Source of the DNA: Olivibacter jilunii
GTDB taxonomy: Bacteria > Bacteroidota > Bacteroidia > Sphingobacteriales > Sphingobacteriaceae
Length of the DNA stretch: 64,000 bases
NCBI RefSeq assembly: GCF_900607235.1
Contig: NZ_LR027853.1
Span: 193,428 to 257,427, forward strand
Direction: 5' to 3'
Shown: in pieces, positions 1-9,797 of the stretch
Numbering within the stretch: the stretch's first letter is position 1
Layout of the letters: each line of letters starts with the position of its first letter
The notes under the pieces: generated by a model
Told to the model about the DNA's origin: nothing
What the model saw: the letters and a program-made list of their open reading frames with translations, nothing else
Databases searched by the model: none
Translations under genes and position numbers: made by a program

Positions 1-2
1 AG

Positions 3-119
3 CAAGAAAGCGTGTTAACCATAAAATTAAAACCAACTATTGCTATTGGGAATAAAACAATAAATTATCCCGGTTGGATAACGTTCGATAGAAAAGTTAC
101 CCGCAGCTTGTTGTTGTAG
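3..119 (+). CDS. 3' end of an unidentified gene (partial)
   Basis: One forward frame stays open from the left edge for 38 codons and stops at a TAG at 117-119; the other two forward frames close within 18 codons. The translation alternates polar and hydrophobic residues in a beta-strand-like way (for example IAIGNKTINYPGWITF), which would suit the end of an extracytoplasmic protein. No family can be recognised from so little. An open stretch of this length can arise by chance, so this is only a possible gene tail upstream of the AraC regulator. Confidence 0.3.
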   Translation, partial: QESVLTIKLKPTIAIGNKTINYPGWITFDRKVTRSLLL

Positions 120-161
120 TTTTTTTCGGAAAAGACGAGATGCCTAACTTACGCTGTATAT

Positions 162-1052
162 ATGAAAAAGAAATCACCTCAGATCACTTCGCACCATCTT
201 TCTGAAGATGATTCTAGAGAATTTATTGTTTTTCATATCAATAAACGCCTGTTAAGTTCAAAGGAGTTTAAGCCTTATGATATTTTTAATCCTTTTAAGT
301 CTGATTTCTTTGCTGTATTAATGGTCCATGAAGGATCTATAGATATTAATTTGAACTTGCAGCACTTTCGATTGGAAAAAAACAATCTGTTGGCATTTGC
401 TCCCAATATGATCAAACGGTTGATTTCTATTAGTGATGACTGCAAATTTTATGCTATTCTGTATAAATCGTCTTTTTTGGTTAATGCAAATATTAGAGAG
501 TTCCATCAGGATGTATACGACCTATCCGTTTCAGGTATGCCCTTATATAACCTGGCATTACATGAGATCAAAATCCTAAATAACTTAATTGAAGTTATGT
601 TATTGCGCAATCATGCGGAAGATGCGAATATGAACGATGCCGTCGTGAAGCACAGTTTTTTAACCTTTATGTATGAGTATGCTTTTTTGTACAGGAAATA
701 CATAAGAGAGAAGAACCGAAAGGTGTCACGAAAGGAAGACATTATGCTTCGCTTTACCAAGTTGGTAGCCGATAACTTTAAGGAAGAACGAAGTGTTGAT
801 TTTTATGCAAAAAAGCTTTTTATAACACCCAAGTACCTATCGGAAGTTACTAAAGATGTTTCGGGCAAAACTGCCAGCGCTATTATCGCGGAAATGGTAA
901 TCATGGAAGCGAAGAGCTTATTGAGCATACCCTCTCTAACTGTCATAGAAGTAGCTGATTTTCTGAATTTCAGTGATATGTCTTTTTTCGGAAAATATTT
1001 TAAAAGGTACACAGGTGTCAATCCAACAAGCTACAGGAAGACGATCGCTTAA
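162..1052 (+). CDS. AraC-family transcriptional regulator
   Basis: A 296-residue protein with the usual AraC architecture. The N-terminal part (about residues 20-165) is a cupin-like ligand-binding or dimerisation region. The C-terminal 100 residues form the double helix-turn-helix, seen in YAKKLFITPKYLSEVTKD and in the conserved second helix pair ending FFGKYFKRYTGVNPTSYR. That ending is the AraC signature (F-[GS]-x-x-F-K-x-x-x-G-x-x-P-x-x-Y-R). It probably controls a nearby or distant operon; the ligand cannot be told. It stands alone, followed by a roughly 500-bp gap. The ATG is preceded by an AT-rich stretch without a Shine-Dalgarno site, normal for this phylum. Confidence 0.9.
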   Translation: MKKKSPQITSHHLSEDDSREFIVFHINKRLLSSKEFKPYDIFNPFKSDFFAVLMVHEGSIDINLNLQHFRLEKNNLLAFAPNMIKRLISISDDCKFYAILYKSSFLVNANIREFHQDVYDLSVSGMPLYNLALHEIKILNNLIEVMLLRNHAEDANMNDAVVKHSFLTFMYEYAFLYRKYIREKNRKVSRKEDIMLRFTKLVADNFKEERSVDFYAKKLFITPKYLSEVTKDVSGKTASAIIAEMVIMEAKSLLSIPSLTVIEVADFLNFSDMSFFGKYFKRYTGVNPTSYRKTIA

Positions 1053-1548
1053 TGTAGAATACTCATGTTAATGTCAAATTTGTTGGTAACGCAACGATTA
1101 TTTTTGTTGATAACTTTTTCCTATCTCTATACTCTTTATCTTAGTCTTTTATATTGCTTTGGTCTGTAATTGGTTGAAAATAAGCGAATAATAGTGTGTA
1201 TTATATTAACGTTTAAGGAATATTTCGTTGATATAAAATAAATTTTTATGCAGTTTCGAAGATTTTGTTAATTTTATATTAACAAAACAATGTACATAAC
1301 CTAATCTTACAGCGAAATAAAATACAGAATTTTAGACGTGTTGCTGTATGAAGAATAGCTGTAAAATGTTGGTTTAACCTAAAAATAGGCAGGATTTTTA
1401 AATAAATTTCATCTTTAAGATTGAGATGAGAGCAGATTTTATACAGAAAAAATGACCAATTTTGGCGACATATGTACCTTTTTTAAATTTAATATTGAAT
1501 TGATATTTGTGGCGTTATTAGTTGACATACAAACGATTTTTATAATAG
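1053..1548. other. AT-rich intergenic gap
   Basis: About 500 bases between the AraC and MarR genes. It is strongly AT-rich and has stop codons in all frames apart from short hydrophobic runs. I see no tRNA, stem-loop terminator with a clear T tract, or repeat. It presumably holds the end of the AraC transcript and the control region of the MarR gene, but no two-part Bacteroidota promoter could be placed with confidence. Confidence 0.5.
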
Positions 1549-1998
1549 ATGAATCAGGTGAAAAATAATGATGATTTAGCCATATTCCACCTCGATAACC
1601 TGAGTAAGTTGTTGCGAAACAAAGCCAATCAATATTTGTCAGCTCAAGGAATCGAAGTGAGGATAGAACAGCTGCCTGTTTTGTTTAGTATACCGGAGGA
1701 GGGGCTTCCGCAGCAGCAAATTGCAGATGAGATCGGGAGAGATAAATCGTCGGTACTTCGGACTATTTCCAATTTAGAAAAGGAAGATTTGGTCCGAGTA
1801 ACTACAGATGTAGCTGATAAAAGAAAAAATTGCGTCATGCTTACACCCAAGGGGCGTGCTTTGGCAAGACTTATCAAAGACAAAATAGTGAATCTTGAAA
1901 AAGTTTTGTTCAATAGCTTGAAGAGCCCGGAGCATGATCGATTTATGCAGGTAATAAAATCGATTGGGAATAACCTGCAAAATATACATATAATATAA
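1549..1998 (+). CDS. MarR-family transcriptional regulator
   Basis: A 149-residue winged-helix protein. Residues about 35-100 contain the MarR core: the recognition helix region LPQQQIADEIGRDKSSVLRTISNLEKEDLV, which exceeds what is needed to show it, is followed by the wing VTTDVADKRKNC and TPKGRAL, the standard MarR wing and following helix. It lies 47 bp upstream of serine palmitoyltransferase on the same strand, so it may control the sphingolipid genes or simply be their first cistron. MarR proteins are usually repressors relieved by small hydrophobic ligands. A link to lipid sensing is inference from position only. Confidence 0.9.
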   Translation: MNQVKNNDDLAIFHLDNLSKLLRNKANQYLSAQGIEVRIEQLPVLFSIPEEGLPQQQIADEIGRDKSSVLRTISNLEKEDLVRVTTDVADKRKNCVMLTPKGRALARLIKDKIVNLEKVLFNSLKSPEHDRFMQVIKSIGNNLQNIHII

Positions 1999-2045
1999 CT
2001 GTGTTAAAAAGTAGATGAACCCTCGGGTTTTAAATTTTCAATTAA

Positions 2046-3251
<1,206 letters not shown>

Positions 3252-3283
3252 AACCAAAAAGATAGGTATAGCATTTATTTTAC

Positions 3284-4402
3284 ATGAAGGTAGTTAACGT
3301 TTCGTCCAAGAGTCAATTAAAATCCTTTATAGATTTTCCTCACGATTTATACAAGAATGACAAGAACTATGTGCCGGAACTGTTTATCGCCCAGCGTGAC
3401 ATGCTCACGCCGGGGAAACACCCATTTCATGATCATTCATTTATCCAATTGTTCTTGGCTTACGAAGGTGAGCGAATTGTAGGGCGGATTGCTGCCATTT
3501 ATAATACAAATCATAACGCCTTTACACAAGCGAATGATGGCTTCTTTGGTTTTTTTGATGCCATAGATGATCAGGTTGTTGTAGACACCCTGTTATCACA
3601 CAGTATCGCTTGGCTTAAAGAAAAGGGAGCTAACCGGTTAATTGGGCCGATAAACTTATCAACCAACGACTCTTGTGGACTTTTGGTGCAAGGGTTTGAT
3701 CGACCACCGGTGGCTATGATGCCTTATAATAAGTCATACTACGAAAAGTTATTACTGGCATCTGGCTTGAAAAAGTTTACGGACTTATTAGCTTATCTTG
3801 TTATTCGGAATAATTTGAACGACCGATCTGTGCGATTGCTGGGTGCGTTGGAAAACCGATTGAAAAGAAGCGATATAAAGATCAGACAGATTGACAAGAA
3901 AAATCTGAAGCGAGAAATTCCTAAGATTAAAGCGCTTTATAATAGTGCTTGGGATAAGAACCTCGGCTTTGTGCCTATGACTGATGAAGAGTTCAACTTT
4001 TTAGCAAAAGATTTGTCATTAATTCTAGACCCCAAATATTGCATTATTGCGGAGCAGGGAGATAAAATGGTAGGATTTGCGCTAGGCATTCCGGATATCA
4101 ACCAAATATTGATTAAGATAAAACGTGGCCGGCTTTTTCCCACAGGAATTTTTAAATTATTATTTGGGCTGAAAAAGGTAACAGGTGTACGTGTATTATT
4201 ACTGGGTGTTATCGACGGCTATCGCAAAATGGGTATTGAAGCTTGCCTATACGGAACATTAATCAAGAACGCCGAAGGTACGAAAGTTGAGTACGCCGAA
4301 TGTTCCTGGATGTTGGAAGACAATTACCTAATGAATCATGCTATTGAGCAAATAAACGGTCAACAATACAAGCGATATCGCTTATTTGAAAAAGTAATTT
4401 AG
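3284..4402 (+). CDS. GNAT-fold acyltransferase, candidate bacterial ceramide synthase
   Basis: A 372-residue protein with a GNAT-like fold. An N-terminal acyltransferase-like region contains ERIVGRIAAIYN and GFFGFFDA, the middle holds the conserved block GPINLSTNDSCGLLVQGF, and a second GNAT-like unit around residues 240-350 contains VLLLGVIDGYRKMGIEACLY, the acetyl-CoA loop position. What is seen is the fold and its place 32 bp after spt. What is known is that bacterial ceramide synthase (bCerS, described in Caulobacter) is a GNAT-family N-acyltransferase encoded near spt. The inference is that this enzyme N-acylates sphinganine or ketosphinganine. A paralogue lies at 25069-26178 on the minus strand. 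The family is otherwise annotated as uncharacterised N-acetyltransferase. Confidence 0.65.
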   Translation: MKVVNVSSKSQLKSFIDFPHDLYKNDKNYVPELFIAQRDMLTPGKHPFHDHSFIQLFLAYEGERIVGRIAAIYNTNHNAFTQANDGFFGFFDAIDDQVVVDTLLSHSIAWLKEKGANRLIGPINLSTNDSCGLLVQGFDRPPVAMMPYNKSYYEKLLLASGLKKFTDLLAYLVIRNNLNDRSVRLLGALENRLKRSDIKIRQIDKKNLKREIPKIKALYNSAWDKNLGFVPMTDEEFNFLAKDLSLILDPKYCIIAEQGDKMVGFALGIPDINQILIKIKRGRLFPTGIFKLLFGLKKVTGVRVLLLGVIDGYRKMGIEACLYGTLIKNAEGTKVEYAECSWMLEDNYLMNHAIEQINGQQYKRYRLFEKVI

Positions 4403-4623
4403 CGTTGATTCTTTTATCATCTTTGATGGTAATTTATCTTTCTGCATAAGCTTGTTCTGATTTACAGAGATGTAGAAATAGTATTTTATTTTCTTGTTAA
4501 ATAAGTGAATCTCTGTTGTGAAGGCTCCAATTTTTGACTTTTTGACCACAATAGTCTTAAATGAAATCCTTTATTTTGCAGTGTAAATTAGGTGTTACAC
4601 ATCTAAACTAATTGAATTAAGAA

Positions 4624-7200
4624 GTGAAAGTAAATATCGCAAAGATCCACAAAAAATATACCCGTTTTTGTTTATTGTTTTTTTTCGTGTTACTTGGCTG
4701 GCAGGTTCATGCGCAAACGACTATCGTACGCGGTGTGATAACTGATGCTGCAACAAAAGAAACACTTCCTTATGTAAGTATTTTAATACCTGGAACCACG
4801 ATTGGAACTTCAGCTGACGATGAAGGCCATTTTAGTATCAAGATAGACGGTAATTATTCGAAACTTAGATTTGCGTATATAGGATACGTTACGGTAGAGA
4901 AAGATATTAAACCAGGAGAGGACCAAGTCGTAAATGTCCAGATGAAAGTGGATGCCAGAATGCTAAATGAAGTGGTTGTTACCGGCAAGAAAGGTAGGTA
5001 TAGAAATAAAAATAATCCGGCAGTTGAACTGATAAGACAGGTAATCGCTCATAAGAAGGAGAATCAAATGGAAAATTATGATTTCGTTCAATTTGAGGAA
5101 TACAGCAAACTATCAATGGCATTAAGTAATCTGTCTGATAAATTTAAAGAAAAACGTATATTTAGAAATTATCAATTTTTATTCGCAGAGCAAGATTCTA
5201 ACGCCATTGGGGGGAAAAACGTGCTTCCTGCTTATATGGAAGAGAAATTGTCAAACATTTATTTCCGTAAAAATCCTTATAAGAAAAAGCGGTATATTCT
5301 TGCCGATAAGAAAGCAGAGTTCGACCCACATTTTATTGATAATGATGGGGTAAGTAATTATCTGCATCGATTGTACGAGGATATCAATATTTACGATAAC
5401 GATATTTCTATCACAACCAATTTGTTTTTGAGTCCTATCGCAAATAATTCCCCTACTTTTTATAAGTTCTTTATCAGCGATACTGTAAAAACGGAAAAGC
5501 CATGGTTAGTCGAGTTGAGTTTCGTGCCCCGCAATAAAGCAGATATGTTGTTTGAAGGGAAATTATTTATCACGTTAGATGGTAATTATGCCGTACAGAA
5601 TGCCTACCTGACGGTAAATAAAGATATCAATCTAAACTTTATGCGGGATTTACAGGCAAAACTTGAATATAGCAAAAATCCTGACGGTCGGTATCATTTA
5701 AGTAAAAGCACACTTACAATGGAATTCGCTTTGGGAGATAAAGGAGGTGGTATATTAGGGGAGCGAACTGTATCTTTTCAAAAATATTTAATCGGGCAGT
5801 CACAACCGGATAGTATTTACAAAGGCCCGGATGAAGAAATTGCCTATAATCCGGAGGTGAAAACTACAGAAGAGTATTGGAAAGGCGTACGCCATATGCC
5901 TCTTGAATTACGTGAAGTCGGTATATACAAGAATGTGGATACCCTTCAAACGATTAAGTCGTTTCGGCGTATTATGGATTGGGGAACCGTGCTATTAGCA
6001 GGGTATAAGTCATTTGGTAAGTTTGAAATGGGACCGGCAAGCACCTTTTATAGCTTTAATCCGGTGGAAGGGTTCCGTTTACGCTTGGGCGGTCGGACTA
6101 CCACGGATCTTAGTAAAAGGATGTTCTTTGAAACTTACGGCGCTTACGGTTTCCGGGATAAAAAATGGAAATATTTTTTGAGTGCCACTTACTCACTTAA
6201 TAACAAGTCGGTATATTCCTTTCCATTACATTATTTCAAAGCGAGCTATCAACACGATACCAAAATTCCGGGACAGGAGTTGCAATTTGTCCAGGAAGAC
6301 AATTTCTTACTCTCATTCAAACGGGGTGATAATAATAGATGGCTTTATAATGATATTGCAAAGTTCGAATATGTACATGAGCTGCCAAGCAGATTTTCCT
6401 ATAAAGTCGGCTTTACACATTGGCGTCAACGCCCCGCGGGCGTGTTGATTTATCAGCGCGAAGATGCTAATGGCAATCTAGTTAATGTGAATGAACTGAC
6501 ATCATCGGAAGTAAATGTCGAGCTTCGTTATGCTCCAAACGAACAATTCTATCAAGGTAAGGTTTATCGTATCCCTATATTCAATAAATATCCAATATTC
6601 ACACTGCGATATAATATGGGCTTAAAGAACGTTTTCAATAGTACTAATGACTATCATAACTTTAGTGCCAATATCTTTAAACGAGTTTATTTATCGCAAT
6701 TTGGTTATTCTGATGTCACATTGGAAGGTGGATATATTTTTGGTGAGAACATTCCTTTTCCGCTCTTAGCTATTCATCGGGCGAATCAGACGTATGCGTA
6801 CCAATTGAATTCTTATAACTTAATGAATTTCCTTGAGTTTGTGAGTGATCATTATGCGGCTGTTAATGTACAGTATTATCTTAATGGTTTTATTTTCAAT
6901 AAGATTCCGTTACTTAAGCGCTTGAAGTGGCGCGAGGTAGTCAGCTTTAAAGGGTTGTGGGGCGGTTTAAGAAATGAAAACAATCCGAACTATAACAATT
7001 CAGTGTATAAATTTTCAATGGATGAAAACGGCTTACCTATTACGTATACCTTAGGAAGTAAACCTTATATTGAAGGAAGTGTCGGCATCGCTAATATCTT
7101 TAAATTGGTTCGAGTCGATTTAATTAGAAGATTTACATATTTGGAAAACCCAAATGTTTCCGAATGGGGTATACGAGCGCGGGTTAAATTTGATTTTTAA
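4624..7200 (+). CDS. DUF5686 outer-membrane beta-barrel protein with carboxypeptidase-like regulatory domain
   Basis: An 858-residue exported protein. Residues 1-30 are a signal peptide ending VHAQ. Residues about 36-115 form a CarboxypepD_reg-like domain (VRGVITDAATKETLPYVSI ... LNEVVVTG) as in TonB-dependent receptors. The long remainder, rich in aromatic and beta-hairpin sequence and ending in the outer-membrane-type terminus ARVKFDF, matches DUF5686. No plug domain follows, so it is not a standard TonB receptor. The start is GTG. It sits within the sphingolipid run, 221 bp after the GNAT gene and 87 bp before the hydroxylase start chosen here, so it may have its own promoter. A role with lipids at the outer membrane is a guess from context. 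Confidence 0.8.
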   Translation: MKVNIAKIHKKYTRFCLLFFFVLLGWQVHAQTTIVRGVITDAATKETLPYVSILIPGTTIGTSADDEGHFSIKIDGNYSKLRFAYIGYVTVEKDIKPGEDQVVNVQMKVDARMLNEVVVTGKKGRYRNKNNPAVELIRQVIAHKKENQMENYDFVQFEEYSKLSMALSNLSDKFKEKRIFRNYQFLFAEQDSNAIGGKNVLPAYMEEKLSNIYFRKNPYKKKRYILADKKAEFDPHFIDNDGVSNYLHRLYEDINIYDNDISITTNLFLSPIANNSPTFYKFFISDTVKTEKPWLVELSFVPRNKADMLFEGKLFITLDGNYAVQNAYLTVNKDINLNFMRDLQAKLEYSKNPDGRYHLSKSTLTMEFALGDKGGGILGERTVSFQKYLIGQSQPDSIYKGPDEEIAYNPEVKTTEEYWKGVRHMPLELREVGIYKNVDTLQTIKSFRRIMDWGTVLLAGYKSFGKFEMGPASTFYSFNPVEGFRLRLGGRTTTDLSKRMFFETYGAYGFRDKKWKYFLSATYSLNNKSVYSFPLHYFKASYQHDTKIPGQELQFVQEDNFLLSFKRGDNNRWLYNDIAKFEYVHELPSRFSYKVGFTHWRQRPAGVLIYQREDANGNLVNVNELTSSEVNVELRYAPNEQFYQGKVYRIPIFNKYPIFTLRYNMGLKNVFNSTNDYHNFSANIFKRVYLSQFGYSDVTLEGGYIFGENIPFPLLAIHRANQTYAYQLNSYNLMNFLEFVSDHYAAVNVQYYLNGFIFNKIPLLKRLKWREVVSFKGLWGGLRNENNPNYNNSVYKFSMDENGLPITYTLGSKPYIEGSVGIANIFKLVRVDLIRRFTYLENPNVSEWGIRARVKFDF

Positions 7201-7287
7201 TCGTTTTACGACGCTTTTTTGTTTATTTTTGTCTATTCTTGTCGGCTCTTACACGAACCGATAAGTTATATTATCAAGCGAATTATC

Positions 7288-7920
7288 ATGGCAAAGAATT
7301 ATGTTTCTAACTCGCAGGAATCAGTAAGGATGTTTAAGAGCAACTTGCTTGAACCGCTAACAAAGGTGCATTTTACGGTGCCTTTGATATTATTTGTGCC
7401 GGTTATTGTTTATTTCTCTTGGAAAGCATTTGCGACTTATAATGTATCTATTGGATTTTACTTAGGATATTTTGCTATCGGCCTATTTGTTTGGACATTT
7501 ACAGAGTATGTAATGCACCGCTTCGTTTTTCATTTGCCCCCTAAGGGAAAAATCATGGAACGGCTGCATTTCATCTTTCATGGTGTGCATCATGACTATC
7601 CGATGGATAAATTAAGATTGGTAATGCCACCATCCGTTAGTATTCCGCTTGCTTTGGCCCTATATTACTTGTTTACGTTGTTCTTTAGTAATATTCAGAT
7701 GGCTGCGTTTTTTCCCGGGTTTATTGTCGGATATCTTTTTTATGATATTGGTCACTATGCCATGCATCATTATAATTTCAAAAGCGGCATTATGAAACGA
7801 ATAAAACAGCACCACATGCTGCACCATTACCAGGATGCCGACAAAGGATATGGCGTAAGTTCTCCGTTATGGGATTTCATTTTCGGTTCTAATTTTGAAA
7901 AAAGAAAAAAGGCGAAATAG
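7288..7920 (+). CDS. Fatty acid hydroxylase superfamily protein (FA2H/Scs7-like)
   Basis: A membrane di-iron enzyme of about 210 residues with four hydrophobic segments. The histidine clusters are HRFVFH, HFIFHGVHHDYP, HYAMHHYN and HHMLHHY, the ligand pattern of the sterol desaturase/fatty acid hydroxylase superfamily, and the HGVHHDYP type is close to eukaryotic FA2H/Scs7, which 2-hydroxylate the N-acyl chain of ceramide. With spt upstream, alpha-hydroxylation of the sphingolipid acyl chain is a reasonable inference; many Sphingobacteriaceae make hydroxylated sphingolipids. The frame is open further upstream from a TTG at 7219, but the ATG at 7288 (MAKNYVSN) is preferred because the upstream extension is not conserved-looking. 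Confidence 0.85.
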   Translation: MAKNYVSNSQESVRMFKSNLLEPLTKVHFTVPLILFVPVIVYFSWKAFATYNVSIGFYLGYFAIGLFVWTFTEYVMHRFVFHLPPKGKIMERLHFIFHGVHHDYPMDKLRLVMPPSVSIPLALALYYLFTLFFSNIQMAAFFPGFIVGYLFYDIGHYAMHHYNFKSGIMKRIKQHHMLHHYQDADKGYGVSSPLWDFIFGSNFEKRKKAK

Positions 7921-7995
7921 CTAAGCGACTTCCTGCAACTGTTAAAAACAGCCGTTCATGAATGCTTTTGAGCATTGTGTGATTGATATGAACTT

Positions 7996-8751
7996 ATGAA
8001 AGGAAATAAAACGACTGATGACATGCTTGGAAAAAAGCATGATCAGGTGCAAGAAGAAAATCGAAAAAAAGCGAGTCTTTTTAAAGATAGAAAGCGTACT
8101 AACCTTCTAAGAAGTGTTGAGCAACGTGCGATCTCTTATTTAGTTACGAAGATCCCGAATTTTATAACACCTAATATACTGACTGGTATTGGGTTCCTTG
8201 GAGGGGTAATGGTTTTGGGAGGTTTTGTACTTGCAAGTTACCTCGATCGTTCTTATCTTTTATTAGGAGTTCTCGGTTTGTTCGTCAATTGGTTTGGAGA
8301 TTCACTCGATGGCCGAATTGCTTATTATCGTAACATTCCGAGAAAATGGTATGGATTCTCGTTGGATATTATAATGGATTGGATCAATACCGTTATTATG
8401 GGGCTTGGTTTTATTATTTATTTAGGAGAAGGCTATGAGCTTTTATCCTATTTTTTCGTAGCCTTATATGGGTGGGCGATGATTATAACACAACTGCGCT
8501 ATAAAATTACGGATAAATATACCATCGATGCAGGTACCGTTGGGCCCACGGAAATTAGAGGAATTATTAGCCTAATCTTTCTTTTGGAAGTGTTGTATGC
8601 AGGAGCTGTTAACGTGTTTTCGGCTCTCGTGGTTGTCATTTTATTTATTGTTAACCTCGTTGATACCAGAAAATTACTGCGTTTGGGTGATACCCGTGAT
8701 ATAGCAGAACGGGCGGTAAAAAGCACTTCCCCTAATGTTAAGGAAAAGTAG
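7996..8751 (+). CDS. CDP-alcohol phosphatidyltransferase family protein
   Basis: A 251-residue polytopic enzyme of the family that joins a CDP-activated alcohol or diacylglycerol to an acceptor alcohol. The catalytic signature DxxDGxxAR(x8-9)GxxxDxxxD lies at residues 102-128: D102, D105, G106, A109, G120, D124 and D128 are all present, but the arginine position is tyrosine (Y110). About six hydrophobic segments follow or precede it, and the N-terminal 45 residues are cytoplasmic and basic. In this operon it could add a phospho-head-group (inositol-phosphate or ethanolamine-phosphate) to ceramide or make a phospholipid. The substrate is not readable from sequence. The next gene overlaps its end by 17 bp, indicating translational coupling. 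Confidence 0.8.
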   Translation: MKGNKTTDDMLGKKHDQVQEENRKKASLFKDRKRTNLLRSVEQRAISYLVTKIPNFITPNILTGIGFLGGVMVLGGFVLASYLDRSYLLLGVLGLFVNWFGDSLDGRIAYYRNIPRKWYGFSLDIIMDWINTVIMGLGFIIYLGEGYELLSYFFVALYGWAMIITQLRYKITDKYTIDAGTVGPTEIRGIISLIFLLEVLYAGAVNVFSALVVVILFIVNLVDTRKLLRLGDTRDIAERAVKSTSPNVKEK

Positions 8752-9166
8752 TCTCTGTACCTTTGCTAAGGCTCAGTTTTCGGCTTTTTTAGGTGGTTTG
8801 GTCGATTATGGAGCGATGATTTTATGTACGGAATTATTGTACATACATTATACTATTTCGATTGTTATTGGTGGGATAATAGGCGCTCTTGTTAATTTTA
8901 CAGTCAACCGAAACTGGACATTTAGTGGAAAAGAAACAAGGGCAAGAAATGAGGGAATACTTATCCAACTGTTAAAGTTTGCTTCGATGGTAGGTGGAAG
9001 TATTCTGTTGAAATCATCCGGCACCTTTTTGGTTACCGAGATTGGGCAAATTGATTATAGGATGAGCCGGGTGTTAGTAGATATCTTAGTGTCGATTGGT
9101 TTTAACTACACATTGCAGCGTTATTGGATTTTTAAAAAAATGCCTCCTAATAACCAGATCAGATAA
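8735..9166 (+). CDS. GtrA-family membrane protein
   Basis: A 143-residue protein with four predicted membrane helices, matching GtrA in length and pattern: AQFSAFLGGLVDYGAMIL, then IVIGGIIGALVNFTVNRNWTF (the conserved N-x-x-W-x-F block, given as key residues N, W, F), then two more helices ending YTLQRYWIF. GtrA proteins are linked to moving lipid-linked sugars across the inner membrane. The start ATG lies inside the preceding CDP-alcohol transferase gene (17-bp overlap), so the two are probably made together. It may help to flip or assemble the lipid product of this operon; that is inference. Confidence 0.8.
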   Translation: MLRKSSLCTFAKAQFSAFLGGLVDYGAMILCTELLYIHYTISIVIGGIIGALVNFTVNRNWTFSGKETRARNEGILIQLLKFASMVGGSILLKSSGTFLVTEIGQIDYRMSRVLVDILVSIGFNYTLQRYWIFKKMPPNNQIR

Positions 9167-9174
9167 ATGTCTTT

Positions 9175-9762
9175 ATGAATATAAATATAGTTAAATCATT
9201 GTTTTATGCACTTCTTTTGGGTGTTGGGCTGGCAACATACTCGCCCAATACTTATGCTTCTACGGCAGCATATGAAGATACGCATGCTTATATCGATTCA
9301 TTTCCTATACCTAAGGATGTGGAACATTTGCTGTTTTATATACAGCGGGACCCCAACACAAATACCATTTGTTATGCGTTAAATGTGGATAAAGGTGGTC
9401 GACTCGATTTAGGTAGCCCGATTCATGCTTTTTGGATCCGTTATCCGGAAGGGGGCATACGAAAGGAATTAAATTTTATTCAGCGAAAATTTGCTTACGG
9501 TATTAATACGAAAAAATTGAACGATGGTAGCTATGACGTTCGTTCCGTTGCATATAGCAAGTTACCACTGAAATTAAAGAAGGACGCAAAAGGAAGCTAT
9601 CGTGTCTACGCAAATATTGATGGTAAGGAATCCGTACTTGAGAGAATATTTATCCGAATCGGTGATGGCGGAACTTTTTGGAAGCCTGACGTTAAATATA
9701 TTGAGCTAAAAGGTATTGAGGTTAAAACCGGCAAACGTATACTTGAACGATTTAAACCCTAA
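9175..9762 (+). CDS. Exported DUF4833-domain protein
   Basis: A 195-residue protein with a signal peptide (about residues 1-28, ending TYAS) followed by a DUF4833 domain, recognisable from LLFYIQRDPNTNTICYAL and AFWIRYPEGG. The function of the family is unknown. It begins 8 bp after the GtrA gene and is the last gene before a strong terminator, so it belongs to the same transcription unit as the CDP-alcohol transferase. No catalytic motif stands out; the predicted fold is mostly beta. A periplasmic role in lipid modification or trafficking would fit the context but is unproven. Confidence 0.8.
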   Translation: MNINIVKSLFYALLLGVGLATYSPNTYASTAAYEDTHAYIDSFPIPKDVEHLLFYIQRDPNTNTICYALNVDKGGRLDLGSPIHAFWIRYPEGGIRKELNFIQRKFAYGINTKKLNDGSYDVRSVAYSKLPLKLKKDAKGSYRVYANIDGKESVLERIFIRIGDGGTFWKPDVKYIELKGIEVKTGKRILERFKP

Positions 9763-9766
9763 ATAG

Positions 9767-9797
9767 GAAGGCCCGATATGCGGGCCTTCTGTTTTTT
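9767..9797 (+). terminator. Rho-independent terminator after the sphingolipid-type run
   Basis: A perfect 9-bp GC-rich stem (GAAGGCCCG at 9767-9775 and CGGGCCTTC at 9781-9789) with a five-base loop is followed by a T-rich run at 9791-9797. It sits 5 bp after the DUF4833 stop codon and ends the plus-strand operon. It also separates it from the convergent DUF6600 gene, though the T tract favours plus-strand use. Confidence 0.9.

Noticed and set aside
1065-1169. Hydrophobic 34-codon ORF after the AraC gene
   Set aside because: It lies in AT-rich DNA where leucine-rich frames are common, overlaps no promoter or coupling signal and has no recognisable homologue.
1522-1546. TTGACA and TATAAT upstream of the MarR gene as an E. 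coli-type promoter
   Set aside because: The spacer is only 13 bp, and Bacteroidota use a different consensus.
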